Shown: one piece after another, positions 30,523 through 39,157 of the stretch
How the letters are laid out: every line of letters starts with the position of its first letter
How positions within the stretch are numbered: the stretch's first letter is position 1
NCBI RefSeq assembly: GCF_020736845.1
Contig: NZ_JAFFQR010000043.1
Location: forward strand, 124,001 to 188,000
Direction of reading: 5' to 3'
Source of the DNA: Paenibacillus farraposensis
GTDB taxonomy: Bacteria > Bacillota > Bacilli > Paenibacillales > Paenibacillaceae
Length of the DNA stretch: 64,000 bases
Notes under the pieces: generated by a model
What the model was told of the DNA's origin: nothing
The model's input: only the letters and a program-made list of their open reading frames with translations
Database searches by the model: none
Position numbers and translations under genes: made by a program

Positions 30523-30641
30523 AATGATTTGATCTTACGATCGCTGTTGCAACGGGATTTCTTATTTTATAAGTTATCAGTTGTAAAAAAACCGTTGCAA
30601 AGGCGAACGCTCACGCTTCTCCAGATCCAAATCCTTCGATC
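30523..30641. repeat. Palindromic intergenic repeat, copy A
   Basis: TTGCAACGG pairs perfectly with CCGTTGCAA across a loop of about 30 bases. The box GATCGCTG flanks the stem on the left and AGGCGAACGCT on the right. Copy B at 30891-31008 has the same boxes in opposite orientation but a different stem sequence that still pairs. No T tract with terminator geometry. Confidence 0.7.
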
Positions 30642-30708
30642 CGCTGCTACCCGCCATCAGAGCCACTTTTATTAAAATAAACCACCCGCAGTTTGTGTGG
30701 GTAGTAAG

Positions 30709-30741
30709 ACAAAACCCTGAGCCAGCGGCGCAGGGTTTTGT
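30709..30741. terminator. Bidirectional terminator-like hairpin
   Basis: ACAAAACCCTG (30709-30719) pairs with CAGGGTTTTGT (30731-30741). It is A/T-flanked on both sides and could end transcription from the flhO-flhP side. Confidence 0.7.
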
Positions 30742-30890
30742 TATGTCTCCAGTGGCAGGGCCCTAGCGTAGTGCAGACAGCTTGCAGCCAATAGAGGCCA
30801 TCCGTAGGGTGCTTCGATTTGTTTCGCCTTTCACCACAAGGGGACATTATTGATGCGAGCTTTTTTTTGAGCCAAAAGTAACTCGGCGGA
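30742..30890. other. Gene-free stretch between the terminator and repeat copy B
   Basis: The region 30479-31364 (886 bases) is the longest without a gene. Apart from repeats A and B, the terminator and the fabZ leader, this part shows only short, unsupported frames. Confidence 0.4.
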
Positions 30891-31008
30891 GGGGATGGAA
30901 TCGTTCTGAAGAAGTGATAGCGTTCGCCTTTAACCTCGGATTTTATTCTTGAATTCTTATACATTGAAAAATCCGAGGTTAACAGCGATCGGAAGAAGAT
31001 CCATCCCT
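30891..31008. repeat. Palindromic intergenic repeat, copy B (inverted relative to A)
   Basis: TTAACCTCGGATTTT (about 30930-30944) pairs perfectly with AAAATCCGAGGTTAA (about 30967-30982). Beyond the stem are AGCGTTCGCC on the left and CAGCGATCG on the right, the same boxes as in copy A. The outer ends GGGATGG and CCATCCC also pair. Confidence 0.75.
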
Positions 31009-31039
31009 GCAGCCCGTCCACCTTGGCTCAAATTGAGAG

Positions 31040-31364
31040 CCCACTTCCTCTATAATAAGAGCAACCAATATGGTACTTCCGCGTAATTTTCTTTTTGCAT
31101 CTGATAACTGTATAATGATGGGGAAGTTGATAACAAGCGGGGTAAGACCATGTACAGGCAAAAGGGTCTCTTCACGCTCTGGTTGCGTAACCGGCGGGAA
31201 AAGACCCCTTATCTCAACCTTCACTTCTGCAGTAGGTGAAGGATATCTAACATTGTTGCCGTAATGAACTGTTTTTATGCAGCAGCAATGGGTAATATTA
31301 TGCTTGTAGCAATTCATGACTAATTCAGAACCGAATCTGCAAGCGGGAGGAGTAATTAAAGCAA
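31040..31364 (+). promoter_or_regulatory. Long structured leader of fabZ with TATAAT
   Basis: TATAAT occurs near 31111 after ACTG; the -35 is poor. The following leader of about 250 bases holds two clear hairpins: GGGTCT with AGACCC around an inner GGTT/AACC (about 31168-31207), and CCTTCAC with GTGAAGG (about 31219-31243). It matches no riboswitch class I know. Confidence 0.4.
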
Positions 31365-31811
31365 ATGGACAAGTTGCAATTGGATGTTAATCAAATTCAG
31401 GAGATCATTCCGCATCGGCCACCATTTTTATTGGTGGACCGCATTATTGAGCTGGAGGAAGGGAAAAGAGCAGTAGGTATTAAGAATGTAACGATGAGTG
31501 AGCCTCATTTCATCGGACATTTTCCGGGATATCCGGTTATGCCAGGTGTATTGATTACTGAAGCGCTGGCTCAAGTTGGAGCTTTCGCATTGCTGCATTT
31601 AGAGGAAAATCGAGGTAAAATCGGTTTTTTGGCAGGACTGGACGGCTTCCGTTTCCGCGGACAGGTAGTTCCTGGGGATACGCTGACGCTTGAAGTGGAA
31701 ATAACTCGCTCCAAAGGCTCATTTGGTAAAGGGAAAGCTACGGCTAAAGTGGGCGATACGGTTGTTGCTGAGGGCGAGATCATGTTTGCTTTGTCAGACC
31801 CGCTTCGGTAA
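31365..31811 (+). CDS. fabZ: (3R)-hydroxyacyl-ACP dehydratase
   Basis: Removes water from 3-hydroxyacyl-ACP in fatty acid elongation. The hot-dog fold catalytic His and Glu are in [23 protein letters not shown] (shared signature), and the N-terminus has [17 protein letters not shown]. 148 residues is the normal length. GGGAGGAG lies about 11 bases before the ATG. It follows flhP at some distance, as ywpB does in B. subtilis. Confidence 0.97.
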   Translation: MDKLQLDVNQIQEIIPHRPPFLLVDRIIELEEGKRAVGIKNVTMSEPHFIGHFPGYPVMPGVLITEALAQVGAFALLHLEENRGKIGFLAGLDGFRFRGQVVPGDTLTLEVEITRSKGSFGKGKATAKVGDTVVAEGEIMFALSDPLR

Positions 31812-31910
31812 GTGCAAGTCCTGCTGACATAAGCACGACGTTTAAACCGAGTACATGTGTACATAGAGATCCTGTTTTGACAAACCAAAAATGGAGAGGG
31901 GAAATTCCGC

Positions 31911-33629
31911 ATGACGCAGTTGAGTAAAATAGCACTAGATGGCATTGAGAGCTGGCTGCAAGACCCTTATATTGATGATGAAACCAAACAGGAATTGCGC
32001 GCATTGGAAGGCAATGATCATGAACTGGAAGATCGCTTTTACAAAGAGCTGGAATTCGGTACAGGCGGCCTGCGTGGAGTGATCGGGGCAGGTAGTAACC
32101 GAATGAACCGTTACGTCATTGGACGTGCAACTCAAGGGCTGGCTCGCTACATTTTAGAGCAGCATGCTGGAAAAGAAGGCAAGCCTTCGGTTGTTATTGC
32201 ACATGATTCACGTCATTTCTCGCCAGAATTCGCTCTGGATGCAGCCTTGGTGCTGGCAGGTAACGGTATCGTGGCTAAGTTATTTCCATCCCTGCGCCCG
32301 ACGCCGCAGCTTTCCTTTAGCGTGCGCCATTTGAAAGCCAGTGGAGGAATTGTCATAACTGCGAGTCACAACCCGCCTGAATATAATGGATACAAAGTTT
32401 ACAATAGTGAAGGCGGCCAGCTTGTTCCTGATCAGGCTGAGCAGGTGATTGGTTATATCCGTGAGGTGTCTTCTTTTGCTGATATCCGCCGATTGACCCG
32501 TGAAGAAGCAGAGGCACAAGGACTGCTGGTTTGGCTTGGAGAGAGGGAAGATGAAGCGTTTGTAGATACGGTAGCCAGTGTGAGTGTTAACCGTGAACTG
32601 ATTGCAGCTGGACCAGGCAAAAACTTCAAGGTAGTGTTCACACCTCTCCATGGTACTGGAAACATTCCAATTCGTCGTGTGCTGGAGAAAATCGGCTTTG
32701 AGCAGGTGCATATTGTGCCTGAGCAAGAGCTGCCAAACGCTGAATTCTCTACTGTCAAATCGCCGAATCCGGAAGAACGGGATGCATTCAAGCTGGCGAT
32801 TGAACTGGGTGAGAAAATTGGTGCTGATTTGCTGATTGGAACAGACCCTGATGCTGACCGTATGGGAGCGGTTGTGAAAAACCGTGGCGGCGAATATGTG
32901 GTATTGTCCGGGAACCAGTCTGGTGCGATTATGGTTTATTACTTGTTGAACCAGTTGAAGGAAACAGGCAAGCTGCCGCATAACGGGGCGGTCGTTAAAA
33001 CCATCGTAACCAGCGAAATGGGTGCAGTCATCGCCGAACATTTTGGTGCAACTGTGTTCAATACGTTAACCGGCTTCAAATATATTGGCGAAAAAATGAA
33101 CCAGTTTGACCAAGCCGGAGATTATACCTATCTATTCGGTTATGAAGAAAGCTACGGCTATTTGGCAGGCAATTATGCTCGGGACAAGGATGCCGTTCTG
33201 GCAGCCATGCTGATCGCTGAAGCTGCTGCTTATTACAGTACACAAGGCAAAACGCTATATGATGTTTTACAGGAGCTGTATGAACAATTTGGTTTCTTCC
33301 TGGAGAAGCTGGAGTCTCGTACACTGAGGGGCAAGGACGGTGTGGTGCAGATTCAGGGGAAAATGACGGACTGGCGCAACAACGCACCTAAAGAAATTGC
33401 AGGCGTGAAGGTAGAAAAGGTACTGGACTATTCGCAGGGATTGGACGGACTTCCGCAAGAAAATGTGCTCAAATTTTTACTGGAAGACGGCTCCTGGTTC
33501 TGTCTGCGTCCTTCTGGGACTGAGCCTAAAATTAAAGTATACTTCGCGGTACGCGGTTCTTCGCTGACCGATGCCGAGCAAAAAATCAGCCGTCTGGCCG
33601 ATGCTGTTATGGCGCGCGTAGACGCTTGA
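31911..33629 (+). CDS. pgcA: Alpha-phosphoglucomutase / phosphomannomutase family
   Basis: Interconverts glucose-6-phosphate and glucose-1-phosphate, feeding UDP-glucose for wall glycans and glycolipids. The phospho-Ser loop is TASHNPPEYNGYKVY, the Mg2+ loop is GTDPDADRMG, the sugar-binding loop GYEESYGYLAG, and the phosphate-binding loop RPSGTEPKIKVY. Length is 572 residues. ATG 31911 follows AGAGGGG. It opens a run of envelope-polymer genes. Confidence 0.95.
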   Translation: MTQLSKIALDGIESWLQDPYIDDETKQELRALEGNDHELEDRFYKELEFGTGGLRGVIGAGSNRMNRYVIGRATQGLARYILEQHAGKEGKPSVVIAHDSRHFSPEFALDAALVLAGNGIVAKLFPSLRPTPQLSFSVRHLKASGGIVITASHNPPEYNGYKVYNSEGGQLVPDQAEQVIGYIREVSSFADIRRLTREEAEAQGLLVWLGEREDEAFVDTVASVSVNRELIAAGPGKNFKVVFTPLHGTGNIPIRRVLEKIGFEQVHIVPEQELPNAEFSTVKSPNPEERDAFKLAIELGEKIGADLLIGTDPDADRMGAVVKNRGGEYVVLSGNQSGAIMVYYLLNQLKETGKLPHNGAVVKTIVTSEMGAVIAEHFGATVFNTLTGFKYIGEKMNQFDQAGDYTYLFGYEESYGYLAGNYARDKDAVLAAMLIAEAAAYYSTQGKTLYDVLQELYEQFGFFLEKLESRTLRGKDGVVQIQGKMTDWRNNAPKEIAGVKVEKVLDYSQGLDGLPQENVLKFLLEDGSWFCLRPSGTEPKIKVYFAVRGSSLTDAEQKISRLADAVMARVDA

Positions 33630-33687
33630 GAAAAATCCATTTATAATAGAATAGGTTAAGGCAATTGGATATGAAATAAGTAATCGG

Positions 33688-33725
33688 TGACCTCTCACGG
33701 CAAAGGGCAGTACGCCGTGGGGGTC
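33688..33725 (+). terminator. Hairpin after pgcA, probable terminator
   Basis: GACCTCTCACGGC pairs with GCCGTGGGGGTC with small mismatches. The T tract is weak, so termination may be partial. Confidence 0.5.
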
Positions 33726-33805
33726 ATTTCTACGTTGCAGAATAATCTGGAAGAAGCTTTGGGAAAATAGGTTTATTCGGCAACGGATATTAAGGAGGTT
33801 CTTTG

Positions 33806-35815
33806 GTGTATCAGAAATGGCAGTATTGGAACACGGCTTCTCGCAAATGGTTGTGGATTTTGGTCGCACTTGGCTTGCTGGCCTCTATTCCAGTCATCGC
33901 CGATCGTGTGAAGACAGAATCATCAAGTAAAAAAGTGGAGATTGTTTTCGATTATCGGGATTTGACAGAGGCAGCTTCGTATCAGGCTCACCCGCAGGAC
34001 TATTTGAACGAGCAGCTTGACCGCTTAAAACAGGCGGGTGTAAACAGCATGGCAATGTACGAAAGTACGTTGGACGATTTCCGTAAAACGGGCCGCGTCG
34101 TAACCTATACGACTCAGAACGTTGCTGATTTGGAAAAACGGCTTTCACCTGCCAATGAGAATTTTACGTACGTTGTTTTCACTGACAAAGAAAATGCTGA
34201 GGCATTAAAGCCATTAATTGTACGTACGTTTACAAGCCTGGGCATCAATGTAAGACCGTGGAGCTATCAGGGACAGGAAGGGTTGGTTGTGGAAACATCC
34301 CCGGAGGATGCGTATCTCAAGCCTATGCAGCCCGACCCGATTGCCATGAAGCAGCTTCGGGACAAAGGTTTTTTTATTGTTCCGCGGATGAGTGACAGTC
34401 TTCCTTATAACCAGGAGTTGACGGAAGAAATGCTGGCTTCCTTTCAAAAGAATGGTGTAAAACGCATTTTGTTTGAAGGGGATTCGGTCAAAGGCTTTAC
34501 AGATAACGAAAAAAAGCATAGCCTCGCAGCATTTGCTAAATTGCTAAATAAATATGATATTGGCCTGGCTACTATTGAGAACCTGAAAAAACCACAAGCC
34601 GGCTTCAACAGTCTTGCTTATGATATACATTATAATGTTGTCCGCCTATATTCTTTGAGCGACAAGGATTCAACGCTTGATGTTGAGACCTTGGCTGATC
34701 GTTTTGCATTGGCAACCAAGGATCGCAATATTCGCATGCTGTATCTCAATACTTCCGCTACGCGCAGTGTGGCTGAGGCTAAAGTAAAGGATTCGGTGGA
34801 AAATCTGATCCACACCTTGGACGAGCCAGGGAACGCTATTCAGCGGATGGAGAAAAAAGGATTTGAACTCGGACAGGCTGAGCCATTCCATGTCGTTGAT
34901 TCTTCAATTCAGCGCTATCTCAAAATGGTCGTCGTTCTGGGTGCACTTACATTCATCTCCATTATGGTATCTTATTTTGTTCCGGCATTGACCTTGCTGG
35001 CGTTTGCCCTTGGTTTGGTCGGCTCCGCAGGTCTTTATGTTCTGAACTCCAGCTTGATGGAGCAAACTTTGGCGCTGTTTGCAGCCATTAGCGGGCCTAC
35101 GATCGCCATGATCATTGCAGTGCGTACGGTTAGAATGAAACGCGAACAGGAGCTTTCTCCAGGCAAGCGTTTGGCTCAAACGCTCGTTCTGTACGTTCAG
35201 ACGGCGATTCTGTCGCTGGCTGCGGTACCTTTTGTCATTGCGCTGTTGAACAGTATTGCTTACAGCCTTGTGCTAAACCAGTTTAGAGGCGTAAGCTTGC
35301 TCCACATAGTGCCTATCTTTCTGGCTGCAGTGTATATTTTCTTTTATCGTGGCGTTTCTATACGTGAGGAAGTTTCCAAGCTGCTACGTACGCCGATTAC
35401 CGTATTGTGGATAATCGTATTGGCTGTTATCGGGGTCGCCGGCATGTATTACTTGAGCCGTACAGGGAACGCAGGTAACGTGTCGAGTGTGGAGCTGGCT
35501 TTCCGGAATTTCCTTGAAAATGCGTTTGGTGTACGTCCGCGTAATAAAGAATTTTTGCTGGCACATCCACTGTTTATTGCAGGCACATTCTTGGCTCTAA
35601 AGTACCGGAACGCGATCTATTTACTGATTATAGCTGCTATTGGTCAAGCTTCGATGGTGGATACCTTTGCCCACATTCACTCTCCAGCAGCACTTTCGCT
35701 TAGTCGCGGGCTATTAGGATTAGGACTGGGTCTGCTTCTGGGAATTATCGCAATTGTCGTGTGGCAAGTGCTGGAAGGATGTTGGAAGAAATGGTCGCCA
35801 CAGCTCAAACGATAA
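33806..35815 (+). CDS. Large membrane protein, DUF5693-like
   Basis: A 669-residue protein: one N-terminal helix (about residues 12-33), an extracytoplasmic domain of about 350 residues with a TIM-barrel-like look (FDYRDLTEA, INSMAMYESTLDD-type repeats), then eight or so membrane helices from residue 370 to the end. I recognise it as the DUF5693 family, which often lies before csaB. The function is unknown; a polymer-export role is only suggested by context. GTG 33806 is chosen because AAGGAGGT is 6 bases upstream; TTG 33803 would be too close. It overlaps csaB by 25 bases. Confidence 0.75.
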   Translation: MYQKWQYWNTASRKWLWILVALGLLASIPVIADRVKTESSSKKVEIVFDYRDLTEAASYQAHPQDYLNEQLDRLKQAGVNSMAMYESTLDDFRKTGRVVTYTTQNVADLEKRLSPANENFTYVVFTDKENAEALKPLIVRTFTSLGINVRPWSYQGQEGLVVETSPEDAYLKPMQPDPIAMKQLRDKGFFIVPRMSDSLPYNQELTEEMLASFQKNGVKRILFEGDSVKGFTDNEKKHSLAAFAKLLNKYDIGLATIENLKKPQAGFNSLAYDIHYNVVRLYSLSDKDSTLDVETLADRFALATKDRNIRMLYLNTSATRSVAEAKVKDSVENLIHTLDEPGNAIQRMEKKGFELGQAEPFHVVDSSIQRYLKMVVVLGALTFISIMVSYFVPALTLLAFALGLVGSAGLYVLNSSLMEQTLALFAAISGPTIAMIIAVRTVRMKREQELSPGKRLAQTLVLYVQTAILSLAAVPFVIALLNSIAYSLVLNQFRGVSLLHIVPIFLAAVYIFFYRGVSIREEVSKLLRTPITVLWIIVLAVIGVAGMYYLSRTGNAGNVSSVELAFRNFLENAFGVRPRNKEFLLAHPLFIAGTFLALKYRNAIYLLIIAAIGQASMVDTFAHIHSPAALSLSRGLLGLGLGLLLGIIAIVVWQVLEGCWKKWSPQLKR

Positions 35816-36930
35816 TCATCTCGGGTTATTACGGCTTTCGTAATAGTGGAGACGAGGCCGTTCTCAAGTCCATTTTGACTGCATTAGAAGAGGAAAGTCA
35901 TCGGGCCGGGATTACGGTCAAGCCTGTTGTTCTGTCTTCGGACCCTGCATGGACAGAGAAAATGTACGGAGTAGCGGCCGTCCCGCGCATGAGTTTGGGA
36001 GAAGTTAGAAAGGCGATTAAAAACAGTGACGGATTAATCAGTGGCGGCGGAAGCTTGCTTCAGGACGCAACAAGTCCCAAAAGCATTCCTTATTACCTCG
36101 CAATCCTAAAGCTGGCTCAATGGGCGGGAAAGCCGACGTTTGTATATGCTCAGGGCATTGGTCCAGTGCAGCGAAAAATATTTTATCCCATGATCCGGTC
36201 TGTGTTTCAACGCTGTGAATATGTATCTGTAAGAGACAAGCAGTCTGCCGCGCTATTGGATAACATGAAGCTGAGGCACCCATCTGTCGAGGTTGTTCCG
36301 GATCCGGTAATGGGACTTCCATTACCCTCCGAATCGGGGCAAGCGCACAAAGCATTTGCTGAGCTTGATCAGGATGAACTTCCGATTGTCGGTGTGTCCG
36401 TACGCTACTGGGATAAGGAACATCGCGATTTAACGTCTATCGCAGACGGGTTGAAAAAATTAGCTGCTGAGCGTCGTGTACACCTGCGGTTCTTGCCTTT
36501 CCACTTACCTGACGATGAGCAGGCTTCAAAGATGGTAATGGATTTGTTAGGGGATATTAAGGGGACAGGAAGCCGTGTCAGTATGTGTAATCAGGTTACC
36601 GATCCTCAGCAGATGCTTTTGGAAGTCAGCCGTTGCAGCTTGATGATCGGGATGAGACTGCACAGTCTGATCTATGCAGCGTCCCATCAAGTACCTCCAT
36701 TGGGAATATCCTACGATCCCAAAATTGATCATTTCCTTAGCCGTGTTGGTAGCCAGCCTGTAGGCACTGCAGAAGCCCTGAATGGACGAAAGTTGGCTGA
36801 TGAGGCTATACGACTGCTGAATGACCGGGATCAATGGATTGAGAGCCAGGGCGCGGCAATTGCTTTGTTGAAGAGCGAGGCCCGTTTGCCGGCACAGCAT
36901 ATCATTAACTACTTGTGTCGCAAAGGATGA
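35791..36930 (+). CDS. csaB: Polysaccharide pyruvyl transferase CsaB
   Basis: Adds a pyruvate ketal to the secondary cell wall polymer, the modification that SLH domains bind. Family landmarks are IIISGYYGFRNSGDEAVL at the N-terminus, GGGSLLQDATSPKS, the AQGIGPVQ motif, and the C-terminal GMRLHSLIYA with conserved His. ATG 35791 lies inside the end of the preceding gene behind GGAAGA, indicating coupling. A large SLH protein follows in the same locus, which fits the job. Confidence 0.94.
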   Translation: MVATAQTIIISGYYGFRNSGDEAVLKSILTALEEESHRAGITVKPVVLSSDPAWTEKMYGVAAVPRMSLGEVRKAIKNSDGLISGGGSLLQDATSPKSIPYYLAILKLAQWAGKPTFVYAQGIGPVQRKIFYPMIRSVFQRCEYVSVRDKQSAALLDNMKLRHPSVEVVPDPVMGLPLPSESGQAHKAFAELDQDELPIVGVSVRYWDKEHRDLTSIADGLKKLAAERRVHLRFLPFHLPDDEQASKMVMDLLGDIKGTGSRVSMCNQVTDPQQMLLEVSRCSLMIGMRLHSLIYAASHQVPPLGISYDPKIDHFLSRVGSQPVGTAEALNGRKLADEAIRLLNDRDQWIESQGAAIALLKSEARLPAQHIINYLCRKG

Positions 36931-37700
36931 TGGATACAGTGATAGCTGATAAGGTTACGAATGTGCCTACCGTTCCGATTTTCGGTGTTCGGGTATCAAG
37001 GCTTAATATGAAAGAAACGTTAAATGTGCTAATCCAGGCAGTGGAGTCTCGCAGGCCCCATCAAGTGATCACTGCCAATCCGATTATGGTTATGGCCGCA
37101 TTGGAAGATCCTAAGTACATGTCGGTAATGAAGCAGGCGGAGTTAATTGTTCCAGACGGAACTGGTGTGGTCTGGGCCGCAAACTATGTAGGACATCCAG
37201 TACCTGAGCGTGTGGCTGGTTTTGACTTGTTACATGAATTGCTTAGAGCCGGAGAAAACTATCATTGGAAAGTTTATTTGCTCGGGTCAACATCCGAGGT
37301 GATTCAAGCGACTGCACAACGGGTACAAGAGCTTTATCCGGGAATTACGGTTTGTGGCCAACGCAATGGGTTCTTTGGCCCGGAAGAGGACGAGGGAGTC
37401 ATTGCAGCCATTCGTGAAGCAAATCCTGATTTGTTGTTTGTAGCACGAGGAGCAGACACGCAGGAACCATGGATTGGTAAATATAAGGAGCAATTGGGCG
37501 TACCAGTGATGATGGGGGTTGGCGGCAGCTTTGACGTAATATCCGGCAGAACCAAGCGTGCTCCTGAATTGTTCCAAAAGCTGAGAATTGAGTGGCTGTA
37601 TAGGCTAATTAAAGAGCCGAGCCGGTACAAAAGAATGCTTGCACTGCCGAAATTCGCCGTGAAAGTGATGCGTGAAAAAGAAAACGTCACAAAAGCGTGA
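36927..37700 (+). CDS. tagA: WecG/TagA/CpsF family glycosyltransferase (ManNAc transferase)
   Basis: Transfers ManNAc from UDP-ManNAc onto undecaprenyl-PP-GlcNAc, the second step of wall-polymer linkage unit synthesis. The family core ITANPIMVMAALEDPKY, PDGTGVVWA, GPEEDEGVI and GVGGSFDVISGRTKRAP is intact. The ATG overlaps the csaB stop by four bases (ATGA). An in-frame GTG at 36915 or 36939 is also possible, because the nearest purine-rich sequence abuts the ATG. UDP-ManNAc would come from mnaA. Confidence 0.9.
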   Translation: MMDTVIADKVTNVPTVPIFGVRVSRLNMKETLNVLIQAVESRRPHQVITANPIMVMAALEDPKYMSVMKQAELIVPDGTGVVWAANYVGHPVPERVAGFDLLHELLRAGENYHWKVYLLGSTSEVIQATAQRVQELYPGITVCGQRNGFFGPEEDEGVIAAIREANPDLLFVARGADTQEPWIGKYKEQLGVPVMMGVGGSFDVISGRTKRAPELFQKLRIEWLYRLIKEPSRYKRMLALPKFAVKVMREKENVTKA

Positions 37701-37752
37701 TAAATAGCTTGAATCTGCCTTCAAAACCAGCAAATTTGCCAGAATATGAAGC

Positions 37753-37781
37753 TTGGTATTTATTTTTGATCAGAGTATAAT
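37753..37781 (+). promoter_or_regulatory. Sigma-A promoter of tagO
   Basis: TTGGTA (37753-37758), 17 bases, TATAAT (37776-37781). Confidence 0.6.
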
Positions 37782-37837
37782 TCAATGCGGTTACATCTGA
37801 AAAGGGATTGCTTTAAAATTGGGGGTCGAATGATCAA

Positions 37838-38968
37838 ATGCTATTGATCTATATTACTGGTTTCATCATAGCATTAGGACTTGCGCTATTGTTAACACCG
37901 CTCGTCAAGAAATTTGCTGTGAAAGTTGGAGCCGTCGATGTACCGAATGCCCGAAAGGTACATACCCGAATCATGCCTCGACTTGGCGGACTAGGGATTT
38001 TCTTGGCGTTTCTATTGTCTTTATTGGCGATTTTGCCGTTTGTACCTGACGGAATGCTGTCCTCGCGGGATATTAACTTTATCGCTGCCTTTTTGATTGG
38101 CGGAACGCTGATTACATTGATTGGTGCTCTCGATGATCGTTTTGATCTCAATGCAAAGTTGAAATTTTTGGCTCAAATTGCCGTTGCTTGTATGGTTGTA
38201 TTTGCTTTTGATATTCGTGTGGATTTTGTGAATGTACCTTTTCAGGATGCATACTCGTCTTTGGAAGGCTGGATCTCCATTCCGCTTACGATTTTCTGGA
38301 TTGTAGGTGTAACGAATGCCATCAATTTAATTGACGGTCTGGATGGACTGGCTGCGGGAGTTTCAGGAATTGCGATTGGAACCATTTCTGTGATGTCCCT
38401 TTTAATGGGCAACTACATGGTAGCTATGCTGTGCCTGGTGCTGCTGGGCAGTATTATCGGATTTTTATTTTTTAACTTTCATCCTGCAAAAATATTCATG
38501 GGTGATACAGGGTCATTGTTTTTAGGTTTCTGTCTGGCTATGTTATCCATGCTTGGTTTCAAACAGATTGCTATCGTATCGTTTATTACGCCTTTGATCA
38601 TTATCGGTGTACCTTTATCAGATACATTCTTTGCTATTATTCGTCGCAAGCTACAGAAAAAACCGATTTTCTCACCGGATAAAGGCCATCTGCATCATTG
38701 TTTGCGCGAACTAGGTTTCAGCCACAGGCAGACCGTATTGATTATCTATGGTATTGCTGCATTTTTCGGTATATTAGCCGTGATTCAATCGTCTGCTGCG
38801 CTAAATGAAGCGAACTGGGTTACCTTTGTTGTGATTTGTATTATGATGTTTTTCCTACAGATTGGTGCAGAGATCATTGGTTTGGTAGGCAAAACCAAGC
38901 GCCCGGTTATTAATACATTGATTCGGTTATTAGCTAAGCCGGATTCTCAGACACGATCGAAATTATAA
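37838..38968 (+). CDS. tagO: Undecaprenyl-phosphate GlcNAc-1-phosphate transferase
   Basis: First membrane step of wall-polymer synthesis: moves GlcNAc-1-P from UDP-GlcNAc to undecaprenyl phosphate. The MraY/WecA signatures are DVPNARKVHTR, GALDDRFDL with the Asp pair, NAINLIDGLDGLAAG, FMGDTGSLFLGF and the cytoplasmic KGHLHHCL. It has ten to eleven membrane segments in 376 residues. Its own promoter separates it from tagA. A terminator follows. Confidence 0.95.
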   Translation: MLLIYITGFIIALGLALLLTPLVKKFAVKVGAVDVPNARKVHTRIMPRLGGLGIFLAFLLSLLAILPFVPDGMLSSRDINFIAAFLIGGTLITLIGALDDRFDLNAKLKFLAQIAVACMVVFAFDIRVDFVNVPFQDAYSSLEGWISIPLTIFWIVGVTNAINLIDGLDGLAAGVSGIAIGTISVMSLLMGNYMVAMLCLVLLGSIIGFLFFNFHPAKIFMGDTGSLFLGFCLAMLSMLGFKQIAIVSFITPLIIIGVPLSDTFFAIIRRKLQKKPIFSPDKGHLHHCLRELGFSHRQTVLIIYGIAAFFGILAVIQSSAALNEANWVTFVVICIMMFFLQIGAEIIGLVGKTKRPVINTLIRLLAKPDSQTRSKL

Positions 38969-38986
38969 AAATTTATTTTAAAATGA

Positions 38987-39028
38987 GCCTTCAAGCTTGC
39001 GATTTACCGCAGGTTTGAGGGCTTTTTT
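38987..39028 (+). terminator. Rho-independent terminator after tagO
   Basis: GCCTTCAAGCTTGC (38987-39000) pairs with GCAGGTTTGAGGGC (39009-39022), then T6. Confidence 0.9.
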
Positions 39029-39157
39029 GTTGATTGCTATAAAAAACTACCTCCTTTTTTGAGGATTTACTAATTTTTTGTATGTTCACTACCGATAAAA
39101 AAAGTATTGAACAATTACGTACCCCAAGGTGCGACAGAATCAAAGGAGGACAATGAT

